A stretch of DNA of 22,400 bases, taken from the IMG/VR virus record IMGVR_UViG_3300047552_001395, positions 1 to 22,400 of that record; one strand, given 5' to 3'. Below, piece by piece: positions 7,587-15,035 of the stretch. Within the stretch, counting starts at the first letter, position 1, and each line of letters starts with the position of its first letter. The stretch comes from a virus. The notes under the pieces are model-generated. The model ran no database searches. It was not told the DNA's origin and saw nothing but the letters and a program-made list of their open reading frames with translations. The position numbers and the translations under genes were made by a program.

Positions 7587-9442
7587 TAGGACGACAGCTT
7601 AGAGACGATTTTATCCGTGATGAGCTTGGCGTCCACCGCGTTTTTCACGTCGTTGTTCACGATGACCGTGGTGGACCCGGCGGCCGCGTCGGCCGGGACG
7701 GAGCTTCCGCCCACCTCCCGGAGGCGCACGCGGGCCTCGATCTGCCGCTGGATTTCGTCGGTCAGCCGCTTGCTGGCTTCGATTTGCTGCGCGATGTTCG
7801 CCTGGAACTCGGCGGTGAACTCCCGTTCGGCGTTGATCTTGGCCTTTTTCAGCTCGTCCACGTTCGCCAGCTCGGTGTCGAACTTCACTTTGAGCGCCGC
7901 CGTTTCCAGGTCGATGGCCGCCAGTTTCTCGTCGCGCTCCTTCACGATGCGCTCCGACTGGGAGAGCTTGTCGTACGCCTCCGCCTGCAACCGCACCTGT
8001 TCCGTGGTGGCCTTTTCCAGGAAAGACTTTTCGGCCATGAGTTTGGCAAGCTGCCCCTCGTCCTCCACCTCGCCGGATACGATTTCCGCCAGGTCGCGCC
8101 GCACCTCGACGTACCGGGCGCCAAGCTCCTTGTTCGCGTCTTTATTGATTTCGGCCGCTTCCTCGGCGTTCTTCTTGATCTGCTCCGACAGGTCCAGCGC
8201 GGCATCCTCGGCCTTCCGTATGGAGTCCTTAATGGTCTCGTAGGCCGTGACGTACAAGCCTTTGCGTCGCTCGATGCGCTTCTGTTCTTTCTCAAAAGCG
8301 GCTTCCCGGACGCGCTCGACGCTCTCCGCGTCGTCCTCGGCCTGTTTCTTTGCGGCCTCCGCCTGTTTCTTCCGCAGGGCGTCGGCTTCGCCGGCGGACT
8401 TCTTGGATGCCGTGGTCTGCGCGTTGGCGGCGAACTTCGCCACTTCGTCCGTCTCCTGCTTGATCGACTCGAATTCCCCGGCGATGTTGGCGCCCATCGT
8501 CTCCCAGTCCATGCCGATGTTCCGAAACGCCAGCTTCGCCTTGCGCGTGAGGTCGGGGAAGCTGACGCCCGCGAACGGGTTGGACACTCCGACCTTCCCG
8601 GTCACGTCGATCTTCCCGAACGTGAGGTCTTTCACGCCCTGCGCCCAGTCCTGCGAAAATGTGTTGAGCTTTTCCAGGACGTACCCGAAAGACGCCTCCG
8701 CCGCCTGGGGTATGGAGCGGAAAACGTCGGTGATGAGGCCGCCGAGCTGCACGAACACGTCACCGACGAAAATGCCGAAATTGCGGACGGCCGAACCGGC
8801 TTGCCGGAGCGACTGGGACGTTGCGGAAAATATTTGCGACACCTTCTTGACGCCTTCCTCGCTGTTCCGGCCGAACATGCCGAAGAACCGCTCAACGGTG
8901 GACCACAGGACGCCGCCGATCTGCACTTCCAGGCGCTCGAAGGCATTTTGCGTACCGGCCAGCTTGGAGGTGAACTGCGAGCTGGCCGACCCTCCCGCGT
9001 CGAAGAATTTTTTGAGCGAGTCCTTAGCCACCTTCGCGGTCAATGCGCCGCCCAGCGCGGAAATGCTGCGCGAGACGTGCATGATGCGGTCGTTCACGCC
9101 CGAGAACAGCTTGCCCAGCACCGACACGTCCTTGTTGCCCGTGCGGGAAAAGTTCGTCAGCTCCCGTTGCGCCTGGGCGATGCGCTGCTTGAAGATGGCG
9201 ATGTCCGCCGTGACGCGGATTTGCCCCTGGCGGTCGCCCGTCGCCCGGAGTTCCTTCAAAAGCTGTTCCGCCTCGCGCTTGCCCTGCTGGAACCTGGCCA
9301 GCCGCAGGGACAAATCGACGGCCGCCTGGCTCTTGACGCGCTCGTTGAAGCCCGTGATGTCGTCGCGCACGGCGTCCAGCCCGGTCTTGAACTGGGAGGC
9401 GTCGGCCTCGATGGAGACGGTCAGTTTGTCTACGACTGGCAT
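7586..9442 (-). CDS. Tape measure protein
   Basis: This 618-residue protein is the longest in the window and lies between the tail assembly chaperone and Dit. It is largely helical. The N-terminal part (about 1-110) has the KLTVSIEADASQFKTGLDAVRDDI opening typical of tape measure proteins. Residues about 115-260 are more hydrophobic. Residues about 340-590 are a long charged coiled coil rich in Ala, Glu and Lys. The C-terminus (GSTTVIVNNDVKNAVDAKLITDKIV) is a usual tape measure ending. Tape measure length sets tail length; using the general figure of about 1.5 angstrom per residue, the tail would be near 90 nm. The start overlaps the chaperone by 13 bases. Confidence 0.92.
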   Translation of the reverse strand: MPVVDKLTVSIEADASQFKTGLDAVRDDITGFNERVKSQAAVDLSLRLARFQQGKREAEQLLKELRATGDRQGQIRVTADIAIFKQRIAQAQRELTNFSRTGNKDVSVLGKLFSGVNDRIMHVSRSISALGGALTAKVAKDSLKKFFDAGGSASSQFTSKLAGTQNAFERLEVQIGGVLWSTVERFFGMFGRNSEEGVKKVSQIFSATSQSLRQAGSAVRNFGIFVGDVFVQLGGLITDVFRSIPQAAEASFGYVLEKLNTFSQDWAQGVKDLTFGKIDVTGKVGVSNPFAGVSFPDLTRKAKLAFRNIGMDWETMGANIAGEFESIKQETDEVAKFAANAQTTASKKSAGEADALRKKQAEAAKKQAEDDAESVERVREAAFEKEQKRIERRKGLYVTAYETIKDSIRKAEDAALDLSEQIKKNAEEAAEINKDANKELGARYVEVRRDLAEIVSGEVEDEGQLAKLMAEKSFLEKATTEQVRLQAEAYDKLSQSERIVKERDEKLAAIDLETAALKVKFDTELANVDELKKAKINAEREFTAEFQANIAQQIEASKRLTDEIQRQIEARVRLREVGGSSVPADAAAGSTTVIVNNDVKNAVDAKLITDKIVSKLSS

Positions 9443-9993
9443 TTTTCGGCGCGCTTAAGGGTCTCCAGGGCCATTCTAAAGGACGGGTCTTCCTTGGCAA
9501 GCCTCACGCGCTCTTTCCCCAGCGTCCGGGCGTTCTCGGCCCGGCCTTCCTTGGTCAGCTCGTTGGCGTTCCAGCGCAGCCCGGAGGAAAGCTCCTTGAC
9601 CTGGGCCAGCGTGTACCGCTCCATGATGGTGAGCGGGTCGCAGGACAGCTCCTTGGCGAGCGTGGCGAGCGTGGCGCCGAACGGGGGGGCGGCGACGGCC
9701 GGCGACGGCGTGCCTTCCAGGGCGCCGCCGAAGTAGGCCGGGCGCACCATGTCCCACAGCTTTTGCCAGTCGTCCCACATGGCTTGCACTTGCCAGCCCT
9801 TCGGACGGGTTACACAGCTCTCCAAGAGGAACCGAACGACCCACTCCCGGACGGTGACGCCCTCGGCCTGGAACTCGCACAGCTCGGCCAAGGTGGCCTC
9901 CTTGAATCGGAAAAACAACCGCGCGCGGCGGCGGAAGGGGAACCCTCCCGCCACCTCGGCGGCGACCTCGTATTCCTTGCGGGTGGGGAACAC
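9430..9993 (-). CDS. Tail assembly chaperone (gpG/GT-like, single frame)
   Basis: The 187-residue protein precedes the tape measure gene, the conserved place of tail assembly chaperones, which bind the tape measure protein during tail-tube assembly. Residues 1-86 form a helical domain (RFKEATLAELCEFQAEGVTVREWVVRFLL). A Pro/Ala linker follows (about 89-108), and then a second helical domain (about 110-187) with ERYTLAQVKELSSGLRWNA. In most siphophages the second part is reached by a programmed -1 frameshift; here both parts are read in one frame. The linker is encoded across a run of seven C residues on the coding strand. The start is GTG, preceded by a C/A-rich leader after the TAA of the major tail gene. 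Confidence 0.82.
   Translation of the reverse strand: MFPTRKEYEVAAEVAGGFPFRRRARLFFRFKEATLAELCEFQAEGVTVREWVVRFLLESCVTRPKGWQVQAMWDDWQKLWDMVRPAYFGGALEGTPSPAVAAPPFGATLATLAKELSCDPLTIMERYTLAQVKELSSGLRWNANELTKEGRAENARTLGKERVRLAKEDPSFRMALETLKRAEKCQS
9683..9689 (-). other. C7 run with slippery-heptamer form in the chaperone linker
   Basis: The coding strand reads GCC GCC CCC CCG TTC, encoding Ala-Ala-Pro-Pro-Phe at about residues 101-105. In the reading frame this is C CCC CCG, which fits the X XXY YYZ pattern for -1 slippage. A -1 slip would add 68 Arg/Ala/Gly-rich codons and stop at 9476, giving about 172 residues. That tail looks like ordinary out-of-frame sequence, so any shift would swap off the second domain rather than add one. 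Confidence 0.5.
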
Positions 9994-10005
9994 GGGGGTT
10001 TGCGG

Positions 10006-10845
10006 TTAGACGCGCTCGGAGTAGCGCAGCGAGTAGCCGCCCTTGTTCGTCATCAGCTCGACGGGGGAGCCTTCCAGGTCGTTGTTGCTGGGGTCCAGGA
10101 ACGAATCGACCAGGGAGCCGGCCACGGAAGCGTCCACCAGGTACTGGTAGTTGACCTTGCCGTTCTCGTCGGCGGACGTGGCGATCTTGACGACCAGGCG
10201 CGGGGTTTCCAGCGTCGTGGCGGCCAGGGAAGAAGCGACGGCGGCGTTCGGGGTGTACGAGTACGACACCGTGATGGCGCCCGTCTGGGCGGTCAGCGGG
10301 ACGATGTACGTATACCCGAGTTCGCCGTTGGTGCCGTCGCCGACGTACGTGCGGTAGTCCGTGTTCAGGACCAGCGCGATGTTGTCTTCCTCGACGACGA
10401 TGGACGCGACGATGGTGTTGTCGCCGTCCTTGTTTTCCAGCTTGAACGGCTGGCCGATGGTCCAGCCCGTGCCGTGGGCTTCGTCGGTGACGGCCACGGG
10501 GGAGGCGGCGACCGTGTTCTTGACGCGGCCCGTGAGCAGGGCGCGGGCGTCTTCGTTGCCGGATTCGTACCAGGTCGCCTCGACCGTGGTGACGGGACGG
10601 ACGGCGCGCCAGATGGTGCCCGTGTCGTCGGCGATGATCTCTTTCAGGTCGGCGGCCATGTCGGCGGTCGCCTTGAGGCCGACCACGGAAGCGAGGCGCG
10701 TGAACGTGCACTTGGCCTCGATGTCGGTGCGGACGGCGGCCAGGTTGGACTGCCCCGCGTTGATGGCCGCCAGGTTGGACGGCAGCTCCGCGACGTAGAG
10801 CATCGCGGGCTGGGTCGCCAGGTGGTTGGGATTGACTGCGCCCAT
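10006..10845 (-). CDS. Major tail protein (tail tube)
   Basis: The 279-residue protein sits between the tail terminator and the tail assembly chaperone, the standard location of the tube protein. It has a mixed beta composition with TFTRLASVVGLKATADM (about 47-63), VTTVEATWYESGNEDARALL (about 85-104), and strand-rich segments such as AITVSYSYTP and PRLVVKIATSADENGK. The C-terminal part (about 240-279) includes the DPSNNDLEGSPVELMTNKGG segment, which resembles the tail end of other siphophage tube proteins. Tube proteins stack as hexameric rings around the tape measure. It follows the tail terminator stop by seven bases and has no Shine-Dalgarno sequence. Confidence 0.82.
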   Translation of the reverse strand: MGAVNPNHLATQPAMLYVAELPSNLAAINAGQSNLAAVRTDIEAKCTFTRLASVVGLKATADMAADLKEIIADDTGTIWRAVRPVTTVEATWYESGNEDARALLTGRVKNTVAASPVAVTDEAHGTGWTIGQPFKLENKDGDNTIVASIVVEEDNIALVLNTDYRTYVGDGTNGELGYTYIVPLTAQTGAITVSYSYTPNAAVASSLAATTLETPRLVVKIATSADENGKVNYQYLVDASVAGSLVDSFLDPSNNDLEGSPVELMTNKGGYSLRYSERV

Positions 10846-10852
10846 GTTGGGT

Positions 10853-11263
10853 TTAGGTCACGGAGTAAATGGAATCGATGATCACGTCGTGGATCAGCAC
10901 CCGCCTTTCCTTTTCGTCCTTGAGCCAGAGCCAGCTCGCCCCGGACGAAACGCGGTAGGCGCGGAACGTCGTGAACGAGTGAGCCCCTGCGGACGTGGAA
11001 TGTACGAGGGCTTTTTCCGCTTCGAGCATCCCGCCCTCGACGGAGGAACGGGTAGCGGTTCGTGCGTTGGAGACGGCGCGCAGCTCGACGCGCGCCCGGT
11101 TGTTCACGGAGTCCCAGGACTGCGAAACGGTGTCCAATACCAGGTATGGCCCGGCCTGGGAATCGTCCAGCGGCTCGCCCGCCCATATCCGCGCGCCGAA
11201 AACGGCCGCGACGGACGGGACGGTACGCAGCCAGGTGGCTATTTCCTCAAGTCGGATGCCCAT
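10853..11263 (-). CDS. Tail terminator protein (gpU/DUF3168-like)
   Basis: The 136-residue protein fits the tail-terminator position just before the major tail gene. It opens with a helix, IRLEEIATWLRTVPSVAAVFG, followed by beta strands (PYLVLDTVSQSWDSV and RARVELRAVS). Then come a helix (GGMLEAEKALVHS) and the final strands (RVLIHDVIIDSIYSVT). This alpha-beta-helix-beta order is that of gpU and DUF3168 tail terminators, which cap the finished tube and connect it to the head. The start lies inside the preceding gp10-like gene, a 25-base overlap, so translational coupling is likely. The upstream ATG context shows no Shine-Dalgarno sequence. Confidence 0.78.
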   Translation of the reverse strand: MGIRLEEIATWLRTVPSVAAVFGARIWAGEPLDDSQAGPYLVLDTVSQSWDSVNNRARVELRAVSNARTATRSSVEGGMLEAEKALVHSTSAGAHSFTTFRAYRVSSGASWLWLKDEKERRVLIHDVIIDSIYSVT

Positions 11264-11613
11264 GCTCGGATTGCTTCGGTTATCGTCTTGGTGACCTCCT
11301 GCCGCTTGGCGTCGAACGCGAGCGTGAACATGCGCGCGCCGACCCCTCTGCGGAACACGACACCCTTGGGCTTGTGGTAATTGTAAGCCCTGCCGACGCC
11401 GTATTCCACGTAGGTGGCGTAGGACGTGGCGTTCTCGATGCCACCGGATACCTTGTCGCCGGAGACGGAGAGCTGCGTCAGCTTCGTGGAGCGCACCAGT
11501 CTTGTCGTATCTTCCGGGGTGCGCGCGTCAGCTTCGGCCTTTAGGACTTGCGACGCCTTCGCCACGGCCGGCCCGAGGGCCTTCAGCAACGATTTGTCGG
11601 CGTCTTTCAGCAT
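11239..11613 (-). CDS. HK97 gp10-like head-tail joining protein
   Basis: The 124-residue protein has an N-terminal helix (LKDADKSLLKALGPAVAKASQVLKAEADART) and a TRLVRSTKLTQLS stretch. The segment NATSYATYVEYGVGRAYN follows at about residues 61-78. The last segment is the signature of the HK97 gp10-like family (S-Y-A-x-Y-V-E-x-G), whose members act at the head-tail interface. Gene order agrees, with head closure upstream and tail terminator downstream. It starts after TGACCTAAACACATG, with the head-closure stop just upstream. Its final 25 bases overlap the tail terminator gene. Confidence 0.85.
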   Translation of the reverse strand: MLKDADKSLLKALGPAVAKASQVLKAEADARTPEDTTRLVRSTKLTQLSVSGDKVSGGIENATSYATYVEYGVGRAYNYHKPKGVVFRRGVGARMFTLAFDAKRQEVTKTITEAIRAWASDLRK

Positions 11614-11617
11614 GTGT

Positions 11618-11938
11618 TTAGGTCAGCAGCTTCACCTTGCATTCCAGGTTGTCCACGACGCCCGCCCACTTGTGCGGGACGGCCGACTCGACGAGCCAGT
11701 CTTTCCCGCCGTGGCGGACGACGCTTCCGACCTGGACCGAGGACGAGCCGCGGAAGCACGCCGTGGCGGTCGTGACCTCCGTCTCCCTCCCCAGTTGCCC
11801 GTCGGCCAGCTTGGCCGAATACGACCACCACGCGCAGGGCTGGTTCGCCGCGACGAGGGACAACGCCACGACCTGTTCCGCCCCGGATTCCGAGACGGTC
11901 TGCGCGTACACGTCGGCCAGTTCGTCGAAGAAGACCAT
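11618..11938 (-). CDS. Head-closure/stopper protein
   Basis: The 106-residue protein is Ala/Val-rich beta sequence with VQVGSVVRHGGKDWLVESAV (about 68-87), a strand-turn-strand pattern seen in head-closure (gp7/SPP1 gp16-like) proteins. Such proteins close the portal exit after packaging. Its position between the gp6-like connector and the gp10-like protein supports this call, since these three usually occur together. The start is ATAATATG, overlapping or adjoining the stop of the connector gene, with no Shine-Dalgarno sequence. The protein has no membrane segment. The family assignment rests mainly on order and size. Confidence 0.7.
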   Translation of the reverse strand: MVFFDELADVYAQTVSESGAEQVVALSLVAANQPCAWWSYSAKLADGQLGRETEVTTATACFRGSSSVQVGSVVRHGGKDWLVESAVPHKWAGVVDNLECKVKLLT

Positions 11939-11939
11939 A

Positions 11940-12491
11940 TTATGCGACGGCGGGTTGGTATTTGCGGACGATGGACTCGGCGGCCATGACGGCCGGATCG
12001 GCGTCTTTTCCGTAAGTGACGGAGCGCGGCCCCAGCGTTTGGGAAACCACGTCCCGCCCGGCTTCGCGCGTCAAGGCCTTTGCGGCCAGCTCCACGACGG
12101 CGTTCTTGAGGTCGGCCGGACAGGCGGCCCCGCCCGTGAGCGTGACCGTGAAGTACGGCGAGTACGAGAACGTGACGGGCAGGGAAGGCATGGTGACCTC
12201 TTCCCCGTCCAGCCAGTAGTCGGTGCCAAGGACGCCCGTATAGGCGGCGCCATCGACTTTCGTTACCGCCGTGGCGAACTTCGTAGGCAGGACGAACTTG
12301 TCGCCGAACCGGGAAGCGTGCCGGATCTTGGCGTCGTAGCCCGTCCCGAAGTCAGAAGCCAAGACAGGCCCGACGATCCCCCGCGCCCATGCGGAAACCG
12401 CGTCCAGGGCCGCTTGTACCTGCGCGTCGGAGACGGAGGCCAAGGCGGGCTGGGCGGTGCGGAATTCCGCGAGGGTGGCGAGGGATTGCAT
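11940..12491 (-). CDS. Head-tail connector (gp6-like adaptor)
   Basis: The 183-residue protein begins with a helical segment, SLATLAEFRTAQPALASVSDAQVQAALDAVSAWARGIVG, which matches the N-terminal helices of gp6-like adaptors that bind the portal. A beta-rich insertion (about 55-120) contains KFVLPTKFATAVTKV and TFSYSPYFTVTLTG. A C-terminal helical part follows with KNAVVELAAKALTREAG, and the last segment is SIVRKYQPAVA. This helix-strand-helix order is usual for the family. It sits directly after the small basic-tailed gene downstream of the major capsid gene. The start is preceded by TAAGACCGACCG and no Shine-Dalgarno sequence. Confidence 0.8.
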   Translation of the reverse strand: MQSLATLAEFRTAQPALASVSDAQVQAALDAVSAWARGIVGPVLASDFGTGYDAKIRHASRFGDKFVLPTKFATAVTKVDGAAYTGVLGTDYWLDGEEVTMPSLPVTFSYSPYFTVTLTGGAACPADLKNAVVELAAKALTREAGRDVVSQTLGPRSVTYGKDADPAVMAAESIVRKYQPAVA

Positions 12492-12500
12492 CGGTCGGTC

Positions 12501-12740
12501 TTACTTTTTCTGACGCTTGGGCTTTTCCGGAGTTGAGACGGTGGCGACGGCTTGCGCCGTTTCTCCCGCCTCGCGGAACCGATTGATGTTCAGATACCGA
12601 GCATAGCCCGGATGGGCCATGTGCGGCTCGGCGAACTCTACCGTTACCGTTTCCCCTTCGCGCACCTTCGTCTTTTCCGTAGCTCCTGGGAGCATGATGA
12701 GGGTTTCTCCTTTTCCGGCGTATCGGAAGGTGCGCTTCAT
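12501..12740 (-). CDS. Small protein downstream of the capsid gene
   Basis: This 79-residue protein has a predicted beta core, FRYAGKGETLIMLPGATEKTKVREGETVTVEF, and a lysine-rich C-terminal tail ending KPKRQKK. Small genes in this position, between major capsid and connector, sometimes encode head decoration or head-completion proteins. That role is only inferred from location. The core could be an SH3-like or Ig-like barrel. It begins 11 bases after the capsid gene stop, in a TAACC...CCCATG junction, and ends nine bases before the connector start. No catalytic motif is visible. Confidence 0.7.
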   Translation of the reverse strand: MKRTFRYAGKGETLIMLPGATEKTKVREGETVTVEFAEPHMAHPGYARYLNINRFREAGETAQAVATVSTPEKPKRQKK

Positions 12741-12751
12741 GGGGAAGTCGG

Positions 12752-13927
12752 TTAGACGGTGGCGTTGATCGCGAGGGCGCCCGTGGCGCCTTCACCGACG
12801 AGGGACGTGGCGATGGCCAGGCCCATGTCGTAGGAACCGAGGATCTGCCAGCCCTTGCCCGGGATGCGGTAGACTTCCAGGACGTAATCGGAGCCGAAGC
12901 CGTACTGGACGGCCTTGGAGTTGACGAACATGAATCCGCCCTTCGTGTTGGACGCCGGGGTGGCGGACTGCTTGCCGTCGGCTTCCGTGAGGCCGAACAC
13001 TTCGGACGTGTAGACGTTGCAACCGAGGATCTTCGTCAGCGCGCGGACGCCTTCGTTGACCGTGGACATGTTGCCGTTCTTGGCGGCGTCCGCGAAGTCG
13101 GCGATGCCGAGGGACTTGAGGTACGTCTGCGTGTTCATGATCAGCGCAACGTCGGCCGGGTTGGCGGCGTAGGCGCCAAGCTTGCCCATGACCGTGGCGT
13201 AGTCGTCGAACGCCAAGGCGCCCACGTCCGTAGCGGCGGACAGGAACGACTTGCGGAGACCGTCGGCGCCCAGGTAATAGGACGTGTCAGCCGGATCGGC
13301 GTCATCGGAGTTGACGTTGCCGGTAGCGGCGTTCGTCGTGTCGCCGTTGATGATGAGGCCTTCGATGGTGCGGGCGGCGGACTTCGCCAGCTTGGCCTGG
13401 ATGAGCGCCAAGAGGTCGATGACCGAGTAGCGAACGTCCATGTCGGAGACATCGACGGAAGCCTGGTACGTCTTCTGCGTCAGCGTGACGAGGGCCGTCG
13501 GGACGCGCTTCGTGCCCTGGGCGATGGCGCCGGCGCCGGTCGTCCATTCGGAAGCCAGGTCGTGGAATCCGACCTCACCGACGACGGGGCGCTTTTCGAT
13601 CTTCTGCAAACCGCGGCCGTGGAAACCGGCCTGGAAAGCCTGGACGACCGGGGAGTACGTCGGGGCCATGTCCAGGAAGTCGGACATGAGGACGGACGCC
13701 GGGACGAGTTCGGCTCCGTAGCCGGTGTTCGTCGAGTGCATCACTTCGTTGGCGCGGGTCGTGAGCAGGGCCTTGCGTTCCAGGGCCTTGGAAAGGTCGG
13801 CGCGGTGATCGGCGGCGCCTTCGGACTTGTACTGGCCGGCGAGAAGCTCGGCCATGAGGCGGGTCGCGTCGGCGGCGGACCGGATGGTACCGACGTGGAC
13901 GGCGCCCGGCTTGAGAGCGGGATTCAT
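12752..13927 (-). CDS. Major capsid protein (HK97 fold)
   Basis: The 391-residue protein follows the prohead protease gene by six bases, the standard arrangement for an HK97-type capsid. The N-terminal part (about 1-60) is helical and charged (DATRLMAELLAGQYKSEGAADHRADLSKALERKALL). Such a delta-type arm is often cleaved off by the protease. Typical capsid segments follow: MHSTNTGYGAELVPASVLMSD (about 63-83), SVDVSDMDVRYSVIDLLALIQAKLAKSAARTIEGLIINGD, and the C-terminal VYRIPGKGWQILGSYDMGLAIATSLVGEG. The segment around SAARTIEGLIINGD resembles the conserved spine helix of the HK97 fold. It starts after TAAAGAAACATG and has no Shine-Dalgarno sequence. Confidence 0.88.
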   Translation of the reverse strand: MNPALKPGAVHVGTIRSAADATRLMAELLAGQYKSEGAADHRADLSKALERKALLTTRANEVMHSTNTGYGAELVPASVLMSDFLDMAPTYSPVVQAFQAGFHGRGLQKIEKRPVVGEVGFHDLASEWTTGAGAIAQGTKRVPTALVTLTQKTYQASVDVSDMDVRYSVIDLLALIQAKLAKSAARTIEGLIINGDTTNAATGNVNSDDADPADTSYYLGADGLRKSFLSAATDVGALAFDDYATVMGKLGAYAANPADVALIMNTQTYLKSLGIADFADAAKNGNMSTVNEGVRALTKILGCNVYTSEVFGLTEADGKQSATPASNTKGGFMFVNSKAVQYGFGSDYVLEVYRIPGKGWQILGSYDMGLAIATSLVGEGATGALAINATV

Positions 13928-13933
13928 GTTTCT

Positions 13934-15025
13934 TTATGCGTGAACGCTCCGGGCGATTTCGGCCAGCGACGGCATCCTGTAGGAAGCCGACGGGCCATTG
14001 TTGACGGGCGTGCCGGAGCTAAAGCCGCGCGTCAGCATCTTGTTCATCCGTTCCTCGGCCTCGGTCTTGGCGGCGCGGACGCCGTTCAGTTCCGTTTCGA
14101 GGGCGGAAATTTTGGACTGGTGGGCCTTGCTGGCTTCCTGTTCGGAGGCGAGCGCGGCGCGCGCGGCTTCCAACTCTTTGGAGAGCTGGGACGCTTTGGT
14201 TTCGGCCTCGGTCACCTTGGCTTCCGCTTCGGCCTTGGCGGCTTCCGCTGCTTCGATGGCGGGGTCTTTCGCCTCTTCCTGGTGTTCCACAGGTTGGGCG
14301 GCGTCCGGCACAATGGCGGCGGGCGTCTCGTCGGGTTTCACGACTTCCTCCTTGGCCTTTCCGTCCGCGTCCGCTTGCGCGGCCGCCGGGGTTTCACCGG
14401 CATTTTCAGCGGGCTGGACAGGTTCGGCAACGGGTTTGACCTCCGGGACGACCTCGGCCGCCACGGGGGCGACAGGGGCATCTTGCGTATCTTCGGCGCG
14501 GCAGGCGCGCAGCTCGTCACCGATCTCCTGCATGGAGCGGGCGACGGAAAAGAGGGTGTTTGGGTTGGCGGGGACGGAGACGACGGAGATCTCCTTCATC
14601 TCGATTTTCGTAAGGACCAGCACCTCGCGGTCAGCGACGGCGCGGAACTCCCACGAGACGGGCATGAAGCCGACGGAGAAACCGCGCAGTACGCGGTTCT
14701 TGACGGCGGAGAACACCCCGTCCACGTCCTCGGTGATTTCGGCGCGTACAAACAGGCCGCCCTGGTCGATGGAGTATTCCACCACCTGGCCGATAGGCTT
14801 GTCGTGCTTGTGTTGGAGCAGCACCACCGGGTTCTTGGCCAGGTAGTCGCGCATCGAATCGGCGTAGGCCGAAGGCTCGATGATGGACTCATAGCTGTCG
14901 ATGTCCGGCGTGGAAGCCAGGCCCTCGACGGTGATCTTTCCTTCCGCCGAACCGTCCACGGCGCGGAAAGCGACCTGGAAGTTGCGGACCTTGGAAAGGG
15001 CTTGTTCGAGCTTCTGCTTGTTCAT
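13934..15025 (-). CDS. Prohead protease with coiled-coil scaffold-like C-terminal extension
   Basis: The 363-residue protein has two parts. Residues about 15-160 are the S78/U35 prohead protease domain: EGLASTPDIDSYESIIEP, then LLQHKHDKPIG with the expected catalytic His72. RGFSVGF follows with Ser117, and EISVVSVPANP with Glu145. Residues about 175-260 are a disordered Pro/Ala/Glu linker (PVAPVAAEVVPEVKPVAEP), and about 255-335 are a heptad-like coiled coil (AEAEAKVTEAETKASQLSKELEAARAA). The C-terminus is SYRMPSLAEIARSVHA. Since no separate scaffold gene is seen, the extension may serve as scaffold before capsid maturation. It starts in a CCCATCATG context between the portal and capsid genes. 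Confidence 0.9.
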   Translation of the reverse strand: MNKQKLEQALSKVRNFQVAFRAVDGSAEGKITVEGLASTPDIDSYESIIEPSAYADSMRDYLAKNPVVLLQHKHDKPIGQVVEYSIDQGGLFVRAEITEDVDGVFSAVKNRVLRGFSVGFMPVSWEFRAVADREVLVLTKIEMKEISVVSVPANPNTLFSVARSMQEIGDELRACRAEDTQDAPVAPVAAEVVPEVKPVAEPVQPAENAGETPAAAQADADGKAKEEVVKPDETPAAIVPDAAQPVEHQEEAKDPAIEAAEAAKAEAEAKVTEAETKASQLSKELEAARAALASEQEASKAHQSKISALETELNGVRAAKTEAEERMNKMLTRGFSSGTPVNNGPSASYRMPSLAEIARSVHA

Positions 15026-15035
15026 GATGGGAAAA

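Noticed and set aside
7784-9736. 650-codon open frame on the plus strand
   Set aside because: It is fully antisense to the tape measure gene, Leu/Arg/Gly-rich, and typical of open antisense frames in GC-rich DNA. No start signal or family motif is seen.
9476-10711. 411-codon minus frame over major tail and chaperone genes
   Set aside because: His/Arg/Gly-rich, overlaps two well-supported genes in another frame, and no start signal. Its end is reachable only by a -1 shift from the chaperone.
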